Source of the DNA: CBDUQI01 sp965369325
Lineage (GTDB): Bacteria; Pseudomonadota; Gammaproteobacteria; Steroidobacterales; JBCBZW01
NCBI GenBank assembly: GCA_965369325.1
Contig: CBDUQI010000226.1
Coordinates: forward strand, 1-9,133
Direction: 5' to 3'
Length of the DNA stretch: 9,133 nt
Positions within the stretch are counted from its first letter, which is position 1. The number at the start of each line of letters is the position of its first letter. The position numbers were made by a program, and so were the translations under genes. Of the stretch, positions 6,014 through 9,133 are shown piece after piece. The notes under the pieces were generated by a model. The model was not told the DNA's origin. It was given only the letters and a program-made list of their open reading frames with translations, and searched no databases.

Positions 6014-7147
6014 TCAAGCGAGGAACTTGCTGAGCGCCACGCCGATAAACGTAGCGATGGCATAGCCGAGGATCCCGCACATGATCGCCGGGGTGACGAG
6101 TTTACGCCAACCGCGCGAGGTGGCGATCGCCGCGGTTGCCGCGGGGCCGACGAGCGCGGCGCCTGAAGCGACCACAGCCTCAGCCAGATCCACCTTAAGC
6201 ACCCGCGCCGCAATCAACACCAGCACCAGGTGTACCAGGATGATAATCATGCCGTAGACGAACAGGATAGGCGCCGACCCCACAAATGCGGTCGCGTCGG
6301 TGCTCGCGCCGATGGCGGCGAAGAAGATGTACATCAGCAGCAACCCCAGCTCGAAGTCACCGCGCAGCGCGCGCATTGCACCAGGGAAGACGTTGGCAAG
6401 CACGATCGTGAGTATCGTGATGAACAAGATGTCGTACTGTGGCTGCCCGAGCAGGCCGCCTATCGCCTGGCCAATCGCCCCGAGGATGAAGCTGATTGTG
6501 ATCGCACCGCTCACATGGGTCAGCCGGAACGGCGGCAGCGAGTTGTCCGCCATGGCCGACTTTTCTTCCTCCGTCAGTTCGTCTTCGGCGCGCAGGGGTA
6601 TCCAGCGAGTGAGCAGGCGGATCGCGGGCAACGCGATCAGGATCATCAACGCAATAATGCTGACAACGCTGCTCGCGCTAAGCGCCGCGGTCAGCTCCTC
6701 GGGGGTCATTTGCACCGCGTTGGACACCGCGATGAAGTTAACCGCGCCGCCGATCCAACCGCCGGTGTACACGCCGGCCACACGCGGGCCGATATCGCCA
6801 AGGTCCAGTAGCACGAATCCGACCAACGCACCGACCACCGTTGCCATTGCGGCAATCGCGAAGGTCGCGAGCACCGGCCCGCTCTCACGGAATATCGTGC
6901 GCAGGTCTGCCTTTAACAGCAGCAGCGGAATAGCCAGTGGCACCAGGGTCGAGAATGCGAAGCCATAGGCGGGGCTCTGCAACGGAATCACATGAGTATT
7001 CGACAGCAACATCGCCACGCCGAGCACCCAGATCACCCCAGAGGTCTTGCGCCCCAGAGGCAACCCGTCGATCCAAAAACCCAACCAGGCCAGCCCGAAC
7101 AAGACAGCGCCAAGCGCGAACGTGTTGCTCTCGGCGATCAGCGACAC
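6014..7147 (-). CDS. DUF819-family (YjcL-like) inner-membrane protein, putative carrier
   Basis: A 377-residue very hydrophobic protein with about ten likely membrane segments in two halves (roughly residues 9-180 and 211-376), split by a charged cytoplasmic or periplasmic loop at 186-207 (RAEDELTEEEKSAMADN). Two conserved small-residue motifs, YTGGWIGGAVNFIAV (127-141) and ASGAALVGPAATAAIA (327-342), are hallmarks of DUF819 as I know it and sit at matching places in the halves, as in inverted-repeat carriers. The family is unstudied in detail; transport of an organic anion is likely but unproven. Start is GTG 7147 with no clear Shine-Dalgarno; an in-frame TGA seven codons upstream rules out a much longer protein. 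A strong hairpin ends 12 nt before this start. The gene sits between a TonB receptor and an SDR, which suits a role in moving the receptor's cargo across the inner membrane. Confidence 0.85.
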   Translation of the reverse strand: MSLIAESNTFALGAVLFGLAWLGFWIDGLPLGRKTSGVIWVLGVAMLLSNTHVIPLQSPAYGFAFSTLVPLAIPLLLLKADLRTIFRESGPVLATFAIAAMATVVGALVGFVLLDLGDIGPRVAGVYTGGWIGGAVNFIAVSNAVQMTPEELTAALSASSVVSIIALMILIALPAIRLLTRWIPLRAEDELTEEEKSAMADNSLPPFRLTHVSGAITISFILGAIGQAIGGLLGQPQYDILFITILTIVLANVFPGAMRALRGDFELGLLLMYIFFAAIGASTDATAFVGSAPILFVYGMIIILVHLVLVLIAARVLKVDLAEAVVASGAALVGPAATAAIATSRGWRKLVTPAIMCGILGYAIATFIGVALSKFLA

Positions 7148-7159
7148 AAGGACGCCACT

Positions 7160-7216
7160 GGATGCTCAGACAGCACGCAAAGCCGCGCTATGGCGCGCAT
7201 GCTTTGTCTGACATCC
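7160..7216. repeat. 57-nt imperfect inverted repeat between receptor and DUF819 genes
   Basis: GGATG-C-TCAGACA (7160-7172) pairs with TGTCTGACATCC (7205-7216): twelve base pairs with a single bulged C at 7165. Inside, GCA/TGC (7173-7175 with 7200-7202) extends the stem and CGCGC-TATG-GCGCG (7184-7197) forms a second perfect 5-bp stem with a 4-nt loop. No T run follows on the minus strand, so it is not a standard terminator. An intercistronic mRNA-stabilising or attenuating hairpin, or a REP-like element, would fit. Its proximal end is 12 nt from the DUF819 GTG, so it may also limit translation of that gene. A CGGGCCCG palindrome (7221-7228) lies next to it. Confidence 0.65.
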
Positions 7217-7246
7217 GATGCGGGCCCGAAAATCACAGACCCGAGG

Positions 7247-9133
7247 CTACGGTGCCTCCCCCAGGCGGAAGGTCACGCTGGCACCGAACATGAGCGGGTT
7301 CGGCCGCAGGCGAATGCCGCCGAGCCCGAAGTTGTCGGAGGTGCCCGTGTAGTAATCCTCGTCGAACAGATTCTCGACAAAAGCATTGACGGCGAAACGC
7401 TCGGCGTCGTAGCCGACGCGCAGGTTGGTGACGGTGAACGAGTCCACTTGGTAGGGGAAGCTCGGTAATCCGAGCTGCGGCGCGCCAGCACCCTCAAGAT
7501 CACCCACGATAGAATCGCGATAGCTCACTTCCAGGCGACCATAAAACTCGCCGCCGCCGGCCGTCGCACGAGTGTAGTCGAGCACGCCCGACATCGTCAG
7601 CTCGGGCGTGTTGGGTAAGGTGGCACCGGACAGGTTAACCATATTGCCGCCAGCGAGCACTGCGTCCGGGAAATCGTCAAACTCTGCGTCGATGAAACCC
7701 GCATTCAGCGCCAGGGTCAGACCGTCGCTGATCAGCGTTGCGAACTCAAGCTCAGCGCCTAGGCTGCTGGCCGAGGTGGCGTTAAGGGTTTTCTCCACCG
7801 CCGAGGAGATGTCGTTCGGATCAGCCAGGAAATTGGTCTGCACCTGCAGATCCTGCCAATCGAGGTAGTAAACCGCAGCACCAAAGCGCGCCCTGCCATC
7901 GGCCAGGCGCGACTTAAAGCCCGCCTCGTAGCTCCATAGGTCCTCCGGATCGAAGGAGGTGACAACGCCGCTATTGAAGTCTACCCCGCCTGCCTTGTAG
8001 CCCTTCGACACCGAGCCGTACACATTCAACGCGTCGCTCGGCGCGTAGCGAAGAACCACGCGGGGAGACACATCGTTGAAGGAGTCGCGGCCGCTGGCAT
8101 CGTCGACTGCACCTTCGAACGCCACCACGCCGAACGAGCGGTTATCCACATCGTCATTGGTGTAGCGACCACCGACAGTAAGCGACCAGGCATCGCTCAG
8201 CCGCCATGTGCCCTCGCCAAACAACGCCAGACTGCGCGTCTCGAATTCGCGATTGTTCTCGTTGATCCGAAAGCCCGCCGGGATCGGCGGTAGAAGACCA
8301 ATAACCTCGCCCGTCACCGGGTTGGTGTAAGAGCCCTCGGAGCCGGCCTGGATGGAGTTGAACTGCTCGATTTCGTCCATCGCGTAGTACAAACCCGCAG
8401 TCCACTGGAAGGCCTCGCTGCCAGTTGAGGCCACCCGAAACTCCTGACTGAAGGAGCTACCTTTGTACTCGTTGAAGCGGATGATCGCATCGGCGCTGAT
8501 ATTGTCCTGATCGAATATTCGGTCGCTCTCGCTTTCAATAACGCCGGTGATGGATTTGAACACGTAGTTGTCCGTCTCCCAGGTGATGCGTCCGTTCACT
8601 ATGGTAAACGCGTTGTCGTTCAGCTCCGGCGTATTGTGGTTGACACGATCTTCATTGGCGGGATACAGGCCAAGCTGGTCGTCGATGGGCACGAAGGTCG
8701 GCCCGAAGATGCTCTGTGTATCCAGGTCGATCACCCCGGATGGAATACCCGCGTCGTGACCCTCGTCCTCCTCGGTCAGTGTGACCGACAGGTCGACGGT
8801 AAGGTTGTCTGTAGCGAGATAGCGAAGCGCCAATCGGCCGGTCGTGTACTCGTAGCCGCTGTTCGGCGCGCCATTCGGATTTACGTTCTCGACCAGCCCA
8901 TCGCTTTCCTCGTACGCCCCTACTCCGCGAATCATCAGCCGATCGCTGAGAGCGGCGTTGAACATGCCCTCGACCCCGAAGGTGCTGAATTCACCACCGC
9001 TAACGGTGAGCTCGCCGTAATGGCCAGGGCCGGGTTTATGGGTAGTGATATTCAGGGCGCCGCCGAGCGAATTGCGTCCGAAGTAAGTGCCCTGCGGGCC
9101 GCGCAACACCTCAATGCGCTCCATGTCCTGAAG
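7247..9133 (-). CDS. TonB-dependent outer-membrane receptor, N-terminus cut by window edge
   Basis: The frame is open to the right edge, so 628 residues of the C-terminal part are visible. The signal peptide, any TonB box and most of the plug are outside. The visible part begins with the end of the plug (ERIEVLRGPQGTYFGRNS then GGALNITT), a very typical RGPQGT-FGRN signature, followed by a 22-strand-type barrel rich in alternating aromatic residues (for example FQWTAGLYYAMDEIEQ, RYAPSDALNVYGSVSKGYK, FVENLFDEDYYTG). The end FGASVTFRLGEAP resembles a barrel-terminating strand followed by a short tail. Typical members have about 750-800 residues, so some 130-170 are missing. It should import a large or scarce molecule using TonB energy. 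The subfamily (often called iron-complex receptor) does not fix the cargo, and the neighbours favour an organic nutrient over a siderophore. It is followed by DUF819 after 99 bp. Confidence 0.95.
   Translation of the reverse strand, partial: LQDMERIEVLRGPQGTYFGRNSLGGALNITTHKPGPGHYGELTVSGGEFSTFGVEGMFNAALSDRLMIRGVGAYEESDGLVENVNPNGAPNSGYEYTTGRLALRYLATDNLTVDLSVTLTEEDEGHDAGIPSGVIDLDTQSIFGPTFVPIDDQLGLYPANEDRVNHNTPELNDNAFTIVNGRITWETDNYVFKSITGVIESESDRIFDQDNISADAIIRFNEYKGSSFSQEFRVASTGSEAFQWTAGLYYAMDEIEQFNSIQAGSEGSYTNPVTGEVIGLLPPIPAGFRINENNREFETRSLALFGEGTWRLSDAWSLTVGGRYTNDDVDNRSFGVVAFEGAVDDASGRDSFNDVSPRVVLRYAPSDALNVYGSVSKGYKAGGVDFNSGVVTSFDPEDLWSYEAGFKSRLADGRARFGAAVYYLDWQDLQVQTNFLADPNDISSAVEKTLNATSASSLGAELEFATLISDGLTLALNAGFIDAEFDDFPDAVLAGGNMVNLSGATLPNTPELTMSGVLDYTRATAGGGEFYGRLEVSYRDSIVGDLEGAGAPQLGLPSFPYQVDSFTVTNLRVGYDAERFAVNAFVENLFDEDYYTGTSDNFGLGGIRLRPNPLMFGASVTFRLGEAP

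Noticed and set aside
5977..6213. Upstream extension of the SDR to ATG 6213 (79 more residues)
   Set aside because: It is Arg/Ser/Pro-rich, overlaps the 3' end of the DUF819 gene in another frame and precedes the SDR cofactor motif, which normally lies close to the N-terminus.
7160..7216. Intrinsic terminator after the TonB receptor
   Set aside because: The stem is strong, but no T run follows in the direction of transcription, so a stability or attenuation role is more likely.
6230..7468. Several plus-strand open frames across the DUF819 gene and the hairpin gap
   Set aside because: Their products are biased Arg/Ala/Asp-rich sequences antisense to a clear membrane protein and to the receptor's end; none has convincing start signals.

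Overview
The window looks like part of a catabolic or uptake locus from a Gram-negative, fairly GC-rich proteobacterium. The evidence is a TonB-dependent outer-membrane receptor, a mannonate dehydratase that I recall as very close to the Novosphingobium aromaticivorans enzyme, and an FCD-type GntR regulator. An alphaproteobacterial (sphingomonad) or marine gammaproteobacterial host fits; the sequence alone does not decide. There are seven protein genes. Six are on the minus strand and only the regulator is on the plus strand. I see no tRNA, rRNA, CRISPR array, insertion sequence or phage gene.

Right arm, minus strand, read from the right edge leftwards: a TonB-dependent receptor cut at its N-terminus by the window edge (7247-9133), a DUF819 inner-membrane protein (6014-7147), and a short-chain dehydrogenase (5065-5976). 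Spacings are 99 and 37 bp. The 99-bp gap contains a 57-nt imperfect hairpin. The SDR then converges on the regulator, with 44 bp between stop codons.

Centre: a DgoR-like GntR/FCD regulator (4268-5020, plus) is divergent from the left arm. The 387-bp region between them (3881-4267) has a good promoter candidate for each direction, several small inverted repeats and a perfect 16-bp palindrome.

Left arm, minus strand: D-mannonate dehydratase manD (2672-3880), a phytoene-desaturase/PYROXD2-like FAD oxidoreductase (1085-2665), and a nitrilase-superfamily amidohydrolase (1-1021, cut at its C-terminus). The first two are 6 bp apart and the third follows after 63 bp, so they are probably one operon.

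A reasonable reading is a regulated pathway. An outer-membrane receptor and an inner-membrane carrier import a compound. An SDR, an FAD oxidoreductase and a C-N hydrolase modify it. ManD turns a released or derived sugar acid into 2-keto-3-deoxy-D-gluconate. The regulator resembles the galactonate repressor DgoR, so an aldonate is the likely inducer. The true substrate is unknown. Pairing a sugar-acid dehydratase with an amidase/nitrilase and a PYROXD2-like flavoenzyme is the least explained part of the window.
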